Assembly (NCBI RefSeq): GCF_001012815.1
Contig: NZ_JYJP01000100.1
Coordinates: 1-48,585 of the forward strand
Source of the DNA: Vibrio mexicanus
Lineage (GTDB): Bacteria; Pseudomonadota; Gammaproteobacteria; Enterobacterales; Vibrionaceae
Length of the DNA stretch: 48,585 nucleotides
Reading direction: 5' to 3'
Positions within the stretch are counted from its first letter, which is position 1, and every line of letters starts with the position of its first letter. The notes beneath the pieces were generated by a model that did not search any database, was not told the DNA's origin, and was given only the letters and a program-made list of their open reading frames with translations. The translations under genes and the position numbers were made by a program. Of this stretch, positions 1 through 9,809 are shown one piece after another.

Positions 1-1733
1 TGCCCGACTTTTTTAATGCCTACCTTGTTCTAGGCTTGTTCATTACCACTATCGCCGCATTAATCCGCTTTCAATCTAAGCCTGAACGCGTATTTGGCGT
101 GCTATTGTTGACCTTGTATGTGTTGAATTTGGTTTCTACAGAACAAGTGGTAACGAGTTTTGCCAATCAAGGGGTGCTTACTCTTATCTTGCTCATGGTC
201 TGCTCGTTGGCATTGGAAAAAACGCGATTGTTACGTCTTGTTGCTAATTATGTCATCAAGGCAAACTATCGACGTTCTTGGTTGAACCTGTTTACATTTA
301 GTGCGCTCTCTTCTTCTGTGTTGAATAACACGGCCGTAGTTTCCACCATGCTGGCGCCGATTCGTAATAACCCACATCACCCGGCAAGTCGCTTATTAAT
401 ACCACTCTCTTACGCTGCGATTCTCGGCGGCACATTGACGTTAGTGGGTACCTCCACTAACTTGATTGTGAACTCCATGGTGGTGGAAGCAGGTTACCCA
501 GCTCTCGGCTTTTTTGATTTCACATTGATTGGCAGTGCGCTGGTTGTGACTTGTGGTATCACGCTGTTTTTTGCAAGCCGCTGGTTGCCGAATCGAGTCG
601 ATAGGCAGAAAGTGATTTCCGATTACTTTATTGATACTAAAGTGATGCAAGGCTCTGGTTTAGTCGGCCGAACGGTTGAAGCAAATGGGCTACGTAATCT
701 TGAGTCTTTGTTTTTGGTTGAGATTCAACGAGCCGGGCAGCTGATATCTCCAGTTACTCCGAGTGAAGTGATTCAAGAGGGCGACCGTCTTCTTTTTAGT
801 GGTGATATCAAAAAGGTAACCTTGCTCGAGCAGTTTTCTGGTTTAGCCTCATTTGCCAATAAAAATGGCTTGCCTTTAGATAACTTATCCGAGGTGATTG
901 TTAGGCCGGAAAGTGTGCTGGTGGGAAAAACGCTGAAGCGAACGGGTTTTCGTGCGTTGTTTGATGCAGCAGTGGTCGCGATTAAGCGCGATGGTGAACA
1001 TATTTCTGGCAAGCTGGGTGATGTGGTGCTTAAACCCGGTGATTTCCTAGTACTCGCGGTAGGTGAAGACTTTAAACATCGACACAATATCAGTAAAAAC
1101 TTTTATCTTCTGAGCGGTGTTGAAACCGAGCAAACGCTGTCTACGAATAAAGAGTGGTTTGCAGTAGGGGGCTTTGGGCTCGCGATTGCAATGTCGGCGC
1201 TAGGATTCGTACCTTTATTTCAAAGCATGCTTTTACTGCTCAGTGCGCTGCTTTTTACTCGCTCACTCACAGCGAATGAAATCTTACAACGTTTACCAAC
1301 CTCTATTTGGCTGATTATCTCTTCGGCTCTGTTACTTTCTCATGCTTTGACTAACGCTGGTGTGCCCGTTTTATTGGATGAATGGGTCATGTCCAATCAA
1401 GATTATCTCACTCCATTTATTGCCTTGTGCGTGATCTATCTAGCCACTTGGTGGCTAACCGAACTGGTCACAAACAATGCGGCGGCGGCGCTAATGTTTC
1501 CAATTGCTATGGGGTTAGCGTCTTCTCTAGGTGTAGAGCCTTCTGCCTACATTATGGCAGTGGCGTTTGGCGCCAGTGCGAGCTTTATTAGCCCTTACGG
1601 TTACCAGACAAATTTAATGGTCTTTAATGCTGGCCAATATCAACTGATTGATTTTATTAAGGTAGGGTTGCCAGTTAGCTTAGTCTACAGTGCTGTGACG
1701 CTAGTCGGTTTATCTTATCTATATTCGTTATAA
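1..1733 (+). CDS. SLC13-family permease with TrkA-C domains (5' end outside window)
   Basis: Probable inner-membrane sodium-coupled anion (sulfate-type) transporter. The reading frame is open from base 3 with no stop, so the start lies upstream of the window. The TTG at 36 is only the first in-frame start-like codon inside it. The visible protein has N-terminal hydrophobic helices including the conserved TNLIVNSM segment (about residue 140 from base 36), then two soluble RCK_C/TrkA-C-like stretches (about residues 205-355, with 'GDRLLFSGD' and 'PGDFLVLAVGED'), then a second hydrophobic half containing 'ELVTNNAAAALMFPIA'. This bipartite plan is typical of the SLC13 permeases linked to cys genes in Vibrio. 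It lies 146 bp upstream of cysD on the same strand, so sulfate import is the likely role; the substrate is inferred from context only. Confidence 0.85.
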   Translation, partial: PDFFNAYLVLGLFITTIAALIRFQSKPERVFGVLLLTLYVLNLVSTEQVVTSFANQGVLTLILLMVCSLALEKTRLLRLVANYVIKANYRRSWLNLFTFSALSSSVLNNTAVVSTMLAPIRNNPHHPASRLLIPLSYAAILGGTLTLVGTSTNLIVNSMVVEAGYPALGFFDFTLIGSALVVTCGITLFFASRWLPNRVDRQKVISDYFIDTKVMQGSGLVGRTVEANGLRNLESLFLVEIQRAGQLISPVTPSEVIQEGDRLLFSGDIKKVTLLEQFSGLASFANKNGLPLDNLSEVIVRPESVLVGKTLKRTGFRALFDAAVVAIKRDGEHISGKLGDVVLKPGDFLVLAVGEDFKHRHNISKNFYLLSGVETEQTLSTNKEWFAVGGFGLAIAMSALGFVPLFQSMLLLLSALLFTRSLTANEILQRLPTSIWLIISSALLLSHALTNAGVPVLLDEWVMSNQDYLTPFIALCVIYLATWWLTELVTNNAAAALMFPIAMGLASSLGVEPSAYIMAVAFGASASFISPYGYQTNLMVFNAGQYQLIDFIKVGLPVSLVYSAVTLVGLSYLYSL

Positions 1734-1879
1734 CTATTTGTGTCTAAACGAGGGTATCCTTATTCTCGTAAATGGATAATGAACTACTAATTGGTGAAGC
1801 TTTATAGCTATGTATTTTTCAACGTTATTGAGTTGAGAAATAAGGGATTTAGCTGCCAAATAAACATGGAACAATTGAG

Positions 1880-2794
1880 ATGAAGATTTCTCCAGAACGT
1901 ATGACTCACTTGAAGCAACTTGAAGCAGAGTCCATTCATATCATGCGCGAAGTCGCGGCAGAGTTTGATAACCCAGTAATGCTTTACTCGGTAGGCAAGG
2001 ACTCTTCAGTTATGCTTCACCTTGCTCGCAAAGCATTTGCGCCAGGTGTGCCTCCTTTCCCACTTATGCACGTAGATACAACATGGAAATTCAAAGAGAT
2101 GATCCAGTTCCGTGACTACATGGCAGATAAACTGGGTATGAAGCTCCTTGTTCATCAAAACCCTGAAGGTTTGGCAATGAACATCAGCCCTTTCACTCAT
2201 GGTAGTTCGTACCATACAGACGTAATGAAAACTCAGGGCCTAAAGCAAGCTCTAGATAAGTATGGCTTTGATGCGGCATTTGGTGGCGCGCGTCGTGATG
2301 AAGAGAAATCTCGTGCGAAAGAGCGTGTTTACTCTTTCCGTGATGAGCACCACCGTTGGGATCCAAAGAACCAACGCCCTGAACTGTGGAACACATACAA
2401 CGGTAAAGTAAATAAAGGCGAAAGCATTCGTGTATTCCCGCTTTCAAACTGGACCGAGTTGGATATTTGGCAGTACATCTACCTAGAAGATATTGAAATC
2501 CCAGGCCTATACCTTTCTGAAAAGCGTCCAGTTGTTGAGCGTGATGGTATGTTAATCATGGTCGATGATGAGCGTATGGAACTTAAAGAAGGTGAGGTCG
2601 TCGAAGAGAAAATGGTGCGTTTCCGTACTCTTGGCTGTTACCCACTGACAGGCGCTGTTGAGTCTGAAGCGACAACATTAACGGAAGTTATCCAAGAGAT
2701 GTTGTTAACGACGACTTCAGAGCGCCAAGGCCGTGCCATTGACCACGACAGTGCTGGTTCAATGGAGAAGAAAAAGCGCGAAGGTTACTTCTAA
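1880..2794 (+). CDS. cysD: Sulfate adenylyltransferase subunit 2 (CysD)
   Basis: Small catalytic subunit of ATP sulfurylase. It forms adenosine 5'-phosphosulfate from ATP and sulfate, driven by GTP hydrolysis on CysN, in the cytoplasm. The 304-residue product is full length for CysD. It carries the PP-loop SVGKDS at residues 37-42 and the conserved '[20 protein letters not shown]' region. The C-terminus '[12 protein letters not shown]' is typical of the family. The stop overlaps the cysC start by one base (TAATG), indicating translational coupling. In E. coli cysN directly follows cysD; here cysC and a DHH phosphoesterase gene intervene. Confidence 0.97.
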   Translation: MKISPERMTHLKQLEAESIHIMREVAAEFDNPVMLYSVGKDSSVMLHLARKAFAPGVPPFPLMHVDTTWKFKEMIQFRDYMADKLGMKLLVHQNPEGLAMNISPFTHGSSYHTDVMKTQGLKQALDKYGFDAAFGGARRDEEKSRAKERVYSFRDEHHRWDPKNQRPELWNTYNGKVNKGESIRVFPLSNWTELDIWQYIYLEDIEIPGLYLSEKRPVVERDGMLIMVDDERMELKEGEVVEEKMVRFRTLGCYPLTGAVESEATTLTEVIQEMLLTTTSERQGRAIDHDSAGSMEKKKREGYF

Positions 2795-3450
2795 TGGGCA
2801 CTCCTTACGAGCGTAAACAGAATGAGTCAGTGAGCGACGATGTCGTATGGCATAACACGACTGTTACGCATCAAGATCGAGTTCAGCTAAAGCAGCAGAA
2901 GCCAGTGGTGCTGTGGTTTACTGGGCTTAGCGGTTCGGGTAAGTCGACGGTTGCTAATGCCGTTGAAAGTAAGCTATTGAGTCTTGGTAAACATAGCTAC
3001 TTACTCGATGGCGACAATGTGCGCCATGGCTTGAACAAAGATCTTGGCTTTAGTGATTCAGACAGAGTTGAAAACATCCGACGTATTGGCGAAGTTGCTA
3101 AGCTCTTTGTCGATTCGGGCACGATTGTTCTGACTGCCTTTATTTCGCCATTTATTACTGATAGAGAGCAAGCAAGAGCTTTGTTTGAAGATGGACAGTT
3201 CTTAGAAGTGTTTGTTGATACGCCACTTGAAGTGTGTGAAGCCAGAGATCCAAAAGGCCTTTACAAGAAAGCAAGAGCGGGTGAAATCAAACACTTTACT
3301 GGAATCGATTCTGCCTACGAGGCTCCAATATCTCCGGAGGTTCACGTACTGACCGCAGGTAAAAGCATTGAAGAATGCGCGCTGGATGTTGTCAGTCAGC
3401 TCTCCGAGCTAGGTTACTTGAGCTTAGGAGGAGATGATGGTGCATTATGA
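2794..3450 (+). CDS. cysC: Adenylylsulfate kinase (CysC)
   Basis: APS kinase, which phosphorylates APS with ATP to give PAPS, the substrate for sulfite formation and for sulfotransferases. The 218-residue product has the Walker [10 protein letters not shown] at residues 44-52, followed by '[17 protein letters not shown]', 'RIGEVAKLF' and '[24 protein letters not shown]', all classic APS-kinase motifs. It is slightly longer than the E. coli enzyme because of an N-terminal extension. The start ATG overlaps the cysD stop by one base, and the 3' end overlaps the DHH phosphoesterase start by 14 bases, so the three genes are tightly coupled. Confidence 0.97.
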   Translation: MGTPYERKQNESVSDDVVWHNTTVTHQDRVQLKQQKPVVLWFTGLSGSGKSTVANAVESKLLSLGKHSYLLDGDNVRHGLNKDLGFSDSDRVENIRRIGEVAKLFVDSGTIVLTAFISPFITDREQARALFEDGQFLEVFVDTPLEVCEARDPKGLYKKARAGEIKHFTGIDSAYEAPISPEVHVLTAGKSIEECALDVVSQLSELGYLSLGGDDGAL

Positions 3451-4400
3451 TGTGTTTAACGGAGATGCAGACGGCATCATTGCACTGCTGCAACTTCGTA
3501 AAGCAGAGCCTAAAACCTCTACGCTGGTGACGGGTGTTAAACGAGACATTAAGTTACTGCAACAAGTCGAAGCTCGAAATGATGTTAGTGGCGTCACTGT
3601 ACTAGACATCTCGATGGAAAAGAACATCGATGCGCTTTACTCACTGATTGATAGAGACGTACCGATTTTCTATTGTGATCACCATCGCTCTGGTGATGTG
3701 CCTCAATCAAGCAATCTCACCGCTTTGATCAACCTTGATGCCAACACGTGTACAAGCTTACTTATCAATGACTATCTGGGTGGCCAATTTGCTACCTGGG
3801 CAATTGTTGGGGCATACGGTGACAACATGTTTGTTGCAGCAGAAGCCTAGCAGATAAGCAAGGCCTGTCAGCGGAGCAAAGGGAATACCTTAAAGAGTTA
3901 GGTACGCTGATCAATTACAACGGTTATGGTGCAACCTTGGAAGATCTTCATATTGAGCCAGAGTCGCTGTTTGTAAAGCTATTCCGTTACAACTCTCCAT
4001 TTGATTTACTCGACGATCCTATCTCGCCATATTTTGTGCTTAAAGCGGGCTATGAAGAAGATAATGCCCACGTTAGCGCATTAGCACCAAGTTTTAGTAC
4101 CAGTGCAGCGGAAGTCTATGAACTGCCTTGTGAAGCTTGGGCAAGGCGAATCAGTGGTGTGTTTGGCAATGCGTTGGCAAACCAATCACCAGATAAAGCA
4201 CATGCAGTGATTACGCTAAATGGTAATCAAAGTGACTATACCGTCAGCGTGCGAGCACCACTCAGCAACCGAACCGGTGCAGACGAGGTTTGTACTCAGT
4301 TTGCGACGGGTGGCGCCGCAAAGCGGCGGCAGGGATTAACCAATTACCAGTCAACGAGAAACAACGCTTTTTCGAGACTCTTGATAATTTTTACAACTAA
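3437..4400 (+). CDS. DHH-family phosphoesterase, two frameshifts as written
   Basis: DHH/DHHA1 phosphoesterase of about 321 residues once two one-base losses are restored. The first is near 3847, where GCC-TAG should read on as a Leu-Ala codon pair. The second is near 4312, in the 'GGGRKAAAG' segment. The N-terminus has the metal motif 'FNGDADGI', and 'YCDHHRSGD' supplies the DHH triad near residue 82. The C-terminal '[11 protein letters not shown]' is the DHHA1 substrate-binding signature. The start at 3437 is chosen because AGGAGG at 3426-3431 sits 5 bases upstream; an ATG at 3434 is too close. It overlaps cysC. DHH enzymes of the NrnA type hydrolyse pAp, the by-product of PAPS use, so a pAp phosphatase role is a reasonable inference but not proven. 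The breaks look like sequencing errors. Confidence 0.85.
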
Positions 4401-4473
4401 TTTTTTGGCTTAAACACAGTTCAGCATTCACAAAGGTGAATAGCGTGTTTGACCAGCAATAGGGAAGAAAGAA

Positions 4474-5889
4474 ATGTCACATTCATCAGAATTGATTGCA
4501 GAAGATATCGAAGCATATCTGAAAGTACATGAAAACAAAGATTTGTTGCGTTTCCTAACGTGCGGCAACGTAGATGACGGTAAGTCGACTCTGATTGGTC
4601 GTCTACTGTTTGATAGTAAGCTGATTTACGAAGATCAAATGGCAGCGATTGAAAAAGACTCGCAAAAGTTCAATACCACAGACGAAGCGTTTGACTTAGC
4701 GCTGCTGGTGGATGGTCTTCAATCTGAACGTGAGCAAGGCATTACTATCGATGTTGCTTACCGTTACTTCTCAACCGATAAGCGTAAGTTCATTATTGCC
4801 GATACTCCAGGGCACGAGCAGTACACGCGCAACATGGTAACAGGTGCGTCGACTTGTGAACTTGCGATTGTGATGGTTGATGCCCGTCATGGCATTCAAA
4901 CTCAAACTCGTCGTCATAGCTACATCTGTAGTTTGCTGGGCATTAAGCACATCATTGTTGCTATCAACAAGATGGACCTAATGGAGTACAGCCAAGAAGT
5001 TTATCAGAAGATTAAAGCGGATTACCGTGAGATGGCGAAGAACTTCAACATTGACGATATCCGCTTTGTACCAATCTCTGCACTGAAAGGCGACAACGTG
5101 GTAACGCCAAGTGAGCACATGGATTGGTACCCAGGTGCAACACTGATGAAGCTGCTTGAAACCGTTAAGATCGATCAAGATAAAGATCTTGAGCATATGC
5201 GCTTCCCGATTCAATACGTGAACCGTCCTAACCTAGATTTTCGTGGTTTCTGCGGCACGCTAGCATCGGGTGTTGTTCAAGTTGGTGATGAAGTGACAGC
5301 CCTTCCATCGGGTAAATCATCTCGTGTGAAGAGTATTTATACCTATGATGCTGAGCTAAAAACGGCTCAACCGGGTCAAGCTATTACACTTACGTTAGAA
5401 GATGAAATTGATGTGTCTCGTGGGGATATGCTAGTTCACACTGGTCATGAGCCATCTGTAGCGAATAAACTTCAGGCGCACGTGGTATGGATGGATGAGA
5501 ACCCGCTTCGCACACATAAAGAGTATATCTTCAAGTTTGCGACTAAATCTTGTACGGGTAAAATTTCTACGATTGCGCATAAAGTTGATGTAAATACCTT
5601 AGATAAGCATGCAGAAGGTAGTGAAACATTAAGTTTGAATGAAATTGCACTTACAAACCTTTCATTAACTGACAAGGTGGCAATTGACGAGTATAGCAAA
5701 CTTCCTGCAACAGGTTCATTTATTGTCATTGATCGTCACACAAATGTGACAGTCGGCGCAGGGATGGTAAACGCTGTTGATAATGATGCGAGTCAGGCTA
5801 ATACTCGGATATACTCTGACGCAGAAAAAGAACTGAATGCTACGTGCGTAAGCACTTCCCGGAATGGGGCTGTAGCGAAATTTAATTGA
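4474..5889 (+). CDS. cysN: Sulfate adenylyltransferase subunit 1 (CysN)
   Basis: GTPase subunit of ATP sulfurylase, partner of CysD. The 471-residue product matches the family length. EF-Tu-like G motifs are present: GNVDDGKST at residues 31-39 (G1), '[15 protein letters not shown]' (G2), DTPGHEQ from residue 110 (G3) and NKMD at residues 165-168 (G4). Beta-barrel domains follow, with '[12 protein letters not shown]'. There is no fused CysC domain, consistent with the separate cysC upstream. A likely ribosome binding site GGGAAG precedes the ATG. It follows the DHH gene by 73 bp and ends before a strong terminator at 5924, closing the sulfate-activation cluster. Confidence 0.97.
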   Translation: MSHSSELIAEDIEAYLKVHENKDLLRFLTCGNVDDGKSTLIGRLLFDSKLIYEDQMAAIEKDSQKFNTTDEAFDLALLVDGLQSEREQGITIDVAYRYFSTDKRKFIIADTPGHEQYTRNMVTGASTCELAIVMVDARHGIQTQTRRHSYICSLLGIKHIIVAINKMDLMEYSQEVYQKIKADYREMAKNFNIDDIRFVPISALKGDNVVTPSEHMDWYPGATLMKLLETVKIDQDKDLEHMRFPIQYVNRPNLDFRGFCGTLASGVVQVGDEVTALPSGKSSRVKSIYTYDAELKTAQPGQAITLTLEDEIDVSRGDMLVHTGHEPSVANKLQAHVVWMDENPLRTHKEYIFKFATKSCTGKISTIAHKVDVNTLDKHAEGSETLSLNEIALTNLSLTDKVAIDEYSKLPATGSFIVIDRHTNVTVGAGMVNAVDNDASQANTRIYSDAEKELNATCVSTSRNGAVAKFN

Positions 5890-5923
5890 TTCTTCTGTTA
5901 ATTAAATAGTTTCGATATACAGT

Positions 5924-5950
5924 AAGGGCAGCGTAAGCTGCCCTTTTTAT
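5924..5950 (+). terminator. Rho-independent terminator after cysN
   Basis: Perfect stem AAGGGCAGC / GCTGCCCTT with a GTAA loop, followed by a T tract. It ends the cys cluster and separates it from the wecA-like gene. Confidence 0.9.
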
Positions 5951-5991
5951 AATACGAATACTTTTCAAAGTACAAATGGCTAGGAAGCTTA

Positions 5992-7062
5992 ATGCAAACA
6001 TTTTTTTTGGCGCTATTGGCAATGGTGGTGTCGACAATGTCTCTGCTATGGCTGAGAAAATGGGCTGTAGATTTTAAATTTGTCGATGTACCGTGTGAAA
6101 GGAAGTCACACAATGGCCATATTCCTTTAGTGGGAGGGCTCGCTACGTTTCTCGGACTGTGTGTCGTGATTTTGTTTTCTTCTGGCCCTCTTCTATACAA
6201 ACTTGAATATCTTTGTTTCAGTGCAATTCTAGTGGTTGTTGGCCTTGTCGATGACAAACTGGATATCCGCGCCAGCTACCGCCTTCTTATTTTAAGCTTC
6301 CTTTCTATCTGGCTAGTTAAGATTGAAGGGATATCTCTTTCTTATTTAGGTAATTTACTCGGAAATGGCTCCATTGCTCTAGGTGGAGAAGCACTCATCT
6401 TTACTACTGCGGCCATTATTGGTTGTGTGACTGCCTTTAACATGGTGGATGGTATTGATGGTCTGCTCGGAGTGCTGGCTGCTTGTACGATAGGCAGCCT
6501 TGGTATCCTGTTCTATTCTTCGGGTTGTATTGAACTGGCTCGATTCTGTTTGTTTTTTATCGCCGCAATGCTGCCCTATGTGGTAGTAAACCTCGGTTTA
6601 AAAGTGAAATCTAAGTACAAAGTCTTTATGGGTGACTCTGGGAGCTTCTTAGTTGGTTTTACCATTGTTTGGCTTCTTGTATTTGCAACACAGCAGTTTG
6701 ATGGGCTTCCAAATGGCCAAGTGGCAATGAGACCAGTGACGGCTTTGTGGATTATTGCGATTCCTCTAATGGACATGGCAACCGTTATGATTAAACGCGC
6801 AATGAAAAAGCGTTCACCTTTGAAAGCAGACCGAACTCATATTCACCACGTACTCATCGCATCTGGGTTAACGGCTAAACAAGCTCTAGCGTCAATTAGT
6901 GTATTGGCGATGACTTTAGCAGGCGTTGGTATTGTCGGTGAGTTCACGCAAGAAGATGAATCGTTTATGTTCGCCGCCTTTATGCAGATGTTCGTGGTTT
7001 ACTTGCTCGTGAATATTGCCATTGAGCGCAAAGCAAGAAAACGAGCTCCGGAACTTATTTAG
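5992..7062 (+). CDS. wecA: Undecaprenyl-phosphate sugar-1-phosphate transferase, WecA/MraY family
   Basis: Polytopic inner-membrane enzyme that transfers a sugar 1-phosphate, probably GlcNAc-1-P, from a UDP-sugar to undecaprenyl phosphate. This starts O-antigen, enterobacterial-common-antigen-like or capsule glycan synthesis. The 356 residues show many hydrophobic helices and the family motifs: VDDKLD at about residues 86-91, NMVDGIDG at about 150-157, FMGDSGS at about 212-218, and HIHH at about 283-286 after a basic loop. Length agrees with WecA (about 360). It is a single gene between two terminators. The wecA name is by family; other glycan initiators share these motifs. Confidence 0.88.
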   Translation: MQTFFLALLAMVVSTMSLLWLRKWAVDFKFVDVPCERKSHNGHIPLVGGLATFLGLCVVILFSSGPLLYKLEYLCFSAILVVVGLVDDKLDIRASYRLLILSFLSIWLVKIEGISLSYLGNLLGNGSIALGGEALIFTTAAIIGCVTAFNMVDGIDGLLGVLAACTIGSLGILFYSSGCIELARFCLFFIAAMLPYVVVNLGLKVKSKYKVFMGDSGSFLVGFTIVWLLVFATQQFDGLPNGQVAMRPVTALWIIAIPLMDMATVMIKRAMKKRSPLKADRTHIHHVLIASGLTAKQALASISVLAMTLAGVGIVGEFTQEDESFMFAAFMQMFVVYLLVNIAIERKARKRAPELI

Positions 7063-7096
7063 GATTTCGCTCATTGATTTCAAATCTACTGTTGTA

Positions 7097-7129
7097 TTGG
7101 CACCTTAGCTTCTGATTCGGTGCCTTTTT
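7097..7129 (+). terminator. Terminator after the wecA-like gene
   Basis: Stem GGCACC (7099-7104) / GGTGCC (7119-7124) with a 14-base loop, followed by TTTTTC. It lies just before the outer-membrane protein gene. Confidence 0.75.
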
Positions 7130-7144
7130 CTAAAGTTGTTTTAA

Positions 7145-8314
7145 ATGATTATTAAACCGTTTTATCTGGCTTTTTATCTGGCTATAGGCGCTTTGTCTTT
7201 TCGTGCTGAAGCCCATCCTCAAGTCTCCCCGCTTTTTGAAACTCCAGCTGATATGCAGCCCACCTGGGTGGATAATGTTCTCGATTACTTTGGCGCTGAT
7301 GGTGATTATGATGATCAAAAAAGTATCGATATGAGCTATTTACCTACCGCCTATTACACACCAGAGAAAAAATTTGGTGTCGGTCTGCTAATGGTCGGTT
7401 TATATGATTTGGATGAGGAAAACGACAGTCAGCCATCTTCATTGGTTGTGAACTCATTTGTTTCAATGAATGGCTCTTACGGCGTGTCATTTGAGAACAT
7501 GAGTTACTTTAATGGCGATCAGAATCGCTTATTGTTTGAAGTTGAACTGCATAATGAAGCAGCCGTGTATTACGGGCAAGGTGTGAGCGATGGTAACAAC
7601 GAGGCTAACAAGCATGAGTTTGATGAAGTTCTCTACTCTTTTAAGCCGATGTGGCTCACTCAGTTAAGGCCTAACTATTTTGTCGGCATTGGCGCCGAAG
7701 CGACGTACGCAAAAGCTAACGACCTTGAACGAATTGAAGGCGATACGGCTTACCCTGCATTTTATGACCTGCCGAGTAATCTAAGTTCTGGTGTCGTCGT
7801 GAGCAGCAGTTATGATTCGCGAGATTACCGATTAAATGCCAGTCAAGGCTGGTTATTTCAAGTTGATGCGGGGCTTTATTACAACGACCAAAGTGAGTCG
7901 AGTTTCTCACGCTATGATGTTGAACTCGCCAATTACATTAATTTAACCCCAGTACCTGGCTTGATTGCCTGGCAAGTGCAGGGGCAATTTTCTCAAGGTG
8001 ATACCCCATGGAATATGCTGCCGGATTTGGGGGCTCTAGTGCCCTGCGTGGTATTCATAAAGGCCAGTATCGTGCCGAGAACATGGCCATGGCACAAGTA
8101 GAATACCGACTGCCTGTTTTTCAGCGCTATGGCATGGTTTTTGGGGGGAGCGGGCAGTGTGGCCGATGATGTCAGTGCTCTTACTAATGATTTACTGACA
8201 AGTGTTGGCACTGGCTTTCGCTTTCGAGTAAAAGATCGCATTAACTTACGCTTTGATGTGGGCTATGCAGAAGGCGACACTAACTTTTACCTCAATGTGA
8301 ATGAGGTATTTTAG
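7145..8314 (+). CDS. Omp85/BamA-like outer-membrane surface antigen, two compensating indels
   Basis: Predicted secreted beta-barrel protein of 389 residues after correction. The N-terminus has a signal-peptide-like stretch ending near 'SFRAEA'. The C-terminal half resembles the bacterial surface antigen (Omp85) barrel: 'SSSYDSRDYRLNASQGW', 'GALRGIHKGQYRAENMAMAQVEYRLPVF', 'GMVFG' and 'GTGFRFRVKDRINLRFDVGYAEGDTNFYLNVNEVF'. There are no POTRA repeats, so it is not BamA itself. One G is missing in a G run near 8030 and one G is extra in a G run near 8141. The bases between them read correctly only in the shifted frame. Its stop overlaps the next gene's GTG start by one base, suggesting an operon. 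Function unknown. Confidence 0.8.
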
Positions 8315-9047
8315 TGAATAAATCGCCCTTAGTACTCTCCAGTCTACTATCGCTAATTGCACTTGTTCCAGTTGCTCAGGCACAAGTTACACCACAGCAA
8401 GAACTTAGCTGCGAAAAGAGCTACCACTATCGCCTCTCTTTAAGTGGTATTCCAACGGGTTTCATGACTCGCAGTGAATTATGGCAAGGCAATACAGTAG
8501 AAATTAGTAGCCGTAGCCGCGCGAGTATTTTAGGAATCGGCACTACCTACGAGCAAAAATCAGAGATGGTTTTTCAAAGTGAATCAAATCAGTGGTTAAC
8601 TCAGCATTTTCATCAGCAGGTGTCTGGGTTTAAAAACCGAGATATGCAGGTACAACTGGTATTCAATCTAATGGCGCGTATATGTCGCAAGTGAATTTAG
8701 ATGGCGATATTAAGTTCTATCAGCATGATGAGTTGCCACTAAGAGACATCGATACAATTGGTGCTCAAATCCGTCAATATACGTTTCAAGGGTTGAAGGA
8801 GTTTGAACTTGCCCGTCAGGCGACGGATAAAGTTGAAGAGTATCAGTACCGTCAGTTAGATAAAAAAACCATTGAGACCAAAAAGTGGGGAACTTTAAAT
8901 GTTTTGCCTATTCGTCAGTCCGGTGCCGATGAGATTACCTACTACTTAGCGCCTGAGTTAGATTACCAAATGGTTCAAGCAACATATCATGGGGTGCTGC
9001 TTAATGGCACTGCCCAGTTAACGGATTATACATCGAGTTGTGGCTAG
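8314..9047 (+). CDS. Secreted DUF3108/DUF6134-like protein, one frameshift as written
   Basis: Uncharacterised periplasmic protein of about 244 residues after restoring one lost base near 8656. It uses a GTG start overlapping the preceding stop. The N-terminus is a clear signal peptide: 'MNKSPLVLSSLLSLIALVP' followed by 'VAQAQ'. The body, with 'SYHYRLSLSGIPTGFMTRS', 'LDGDIKFYQHDELP' and 'KKWGTLNVLPI', resembles DUF3108-type beta-rich periplasmic proteins. Coupling to the outer-membrane antigen gene suggests a shared envelope role. Family assignment is by impression, and I cannot name a function. Confidence 0.65.
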
Positions 9048-9217
9048 GCTGCGATTAAACCATTAAGCGTGATGACGTTGGCATTCTAAGGCGTAAGTAA
9101 GTAACCCCTTATTATGAACTTCCTATCCGATCTAGCTTAGCCTGACTATCCTCGCTATACTCACCGACTGATTTATCGTCTACGTTTTTTAACGTCACTT
9201 ATTGCAAGAGCACTGAT

Positions 9218-9652
9218 ATGCAAGAATACATCGAGTTTTTTCAACACAATATGATTTTGTCTTTGGTATGGGTTGGTCTATTGGCTGCTCTTATCATGAA
9301 TATTGTTAAGTCTTCGACTATGGCTTACAAAGAAATCACTGCAGCGCAAACGACTACACTAATGAACCGCGAAAGTGGTTTAGTGGTCGATATCCGCTCG
9401 AAAGATGAGTACAAAAAGGGTCACATTACGGACTCAGTTCACATTTTGCCATCAGACATTAAAGCGGGTAACTTCGGCAGCCTTGAAAACCGTAAATCAG
9501 ACCCAATCATCGTAGTATGCAAAACGGGTCAAACGGCGCAAGAGAGTGCTAACCTACTAGCTAAAGCAGGCTTCGAAAACGTGAACTTACTGAAAAATGG
9601 ATTGACTGCTTGGAGTGAAGCAAATCTTCCATTAGTTCGTGGTAAGAAGTAA
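9218..9652 (+). CDS. yibN: Membrane-anchored rhodanese-like protein (YibN type)
   Basis: 144-residue protein with one N-terminal transmembrane helix (about residues 12-30) and a rhodanese domain (about 40-140). The active-site loop is VVCKTGQTAQ, with the catalytic Cys at residue 101, so the sulfurtransferase cysteine is intact. The position upstream of secB-gpsA-cysE is the usual gammaproteobacterial context for yibN. It is probably a persulfide carrier at the membrane; the physiological acceptor is unknown. A hairpin at 9671-9694 without a T tract follows the gene. Confidence 0.9.
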   Translation: MQEYIEFFQHNMILSLVWVGLLAALIMNIVKSSTMAYKEITAAQTTTLMNRESGLVVDIRSKDEYKKGHITDSVHILPSDIKAGNFGSLENRKSDPIIVVCKTGQTAQESANLLAKAGFENVNLLKNGLTAWSEANLPLVRGKK

Positions 9653-9701
9653 GCCTGAGATTGATTTTTACGCTGCCTGTCGAAAAAGGCAGCGGTTGAC
9701 G

Positions 9702-9763
9702 CCGAGAGTTGTGATGTTTTCCACGTAATCGTGGTTAAACCTAGTCAATACAAAGTCTCTCGG
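9702..9763 (+). other. Stem-loop leader upstream of secB
   Basis: CCGAGAG (9702-9708) can pair with CTCTCGG (9757-9763), enclosing a small hairpin CCACG-TAAT-CGTGG (9721-9734). It sits 46 bp before the secB start and has no T tract, so it is probably a 5' leader or processing structure and not a terminator. Confidence 0.4.
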
Positions 9764-9809
9764 TTAGTCTCAAAACAGACATATCGAACCGAATTTAAGG
9801 ATTTAAACC

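Noticed and set aside
5898..6257. 119-codon open frame antisense to the start of the wecA-like gene
   Set aside because: It runs through the cysN terminator and the conserved N-terminus of WecA; no protein-like features.
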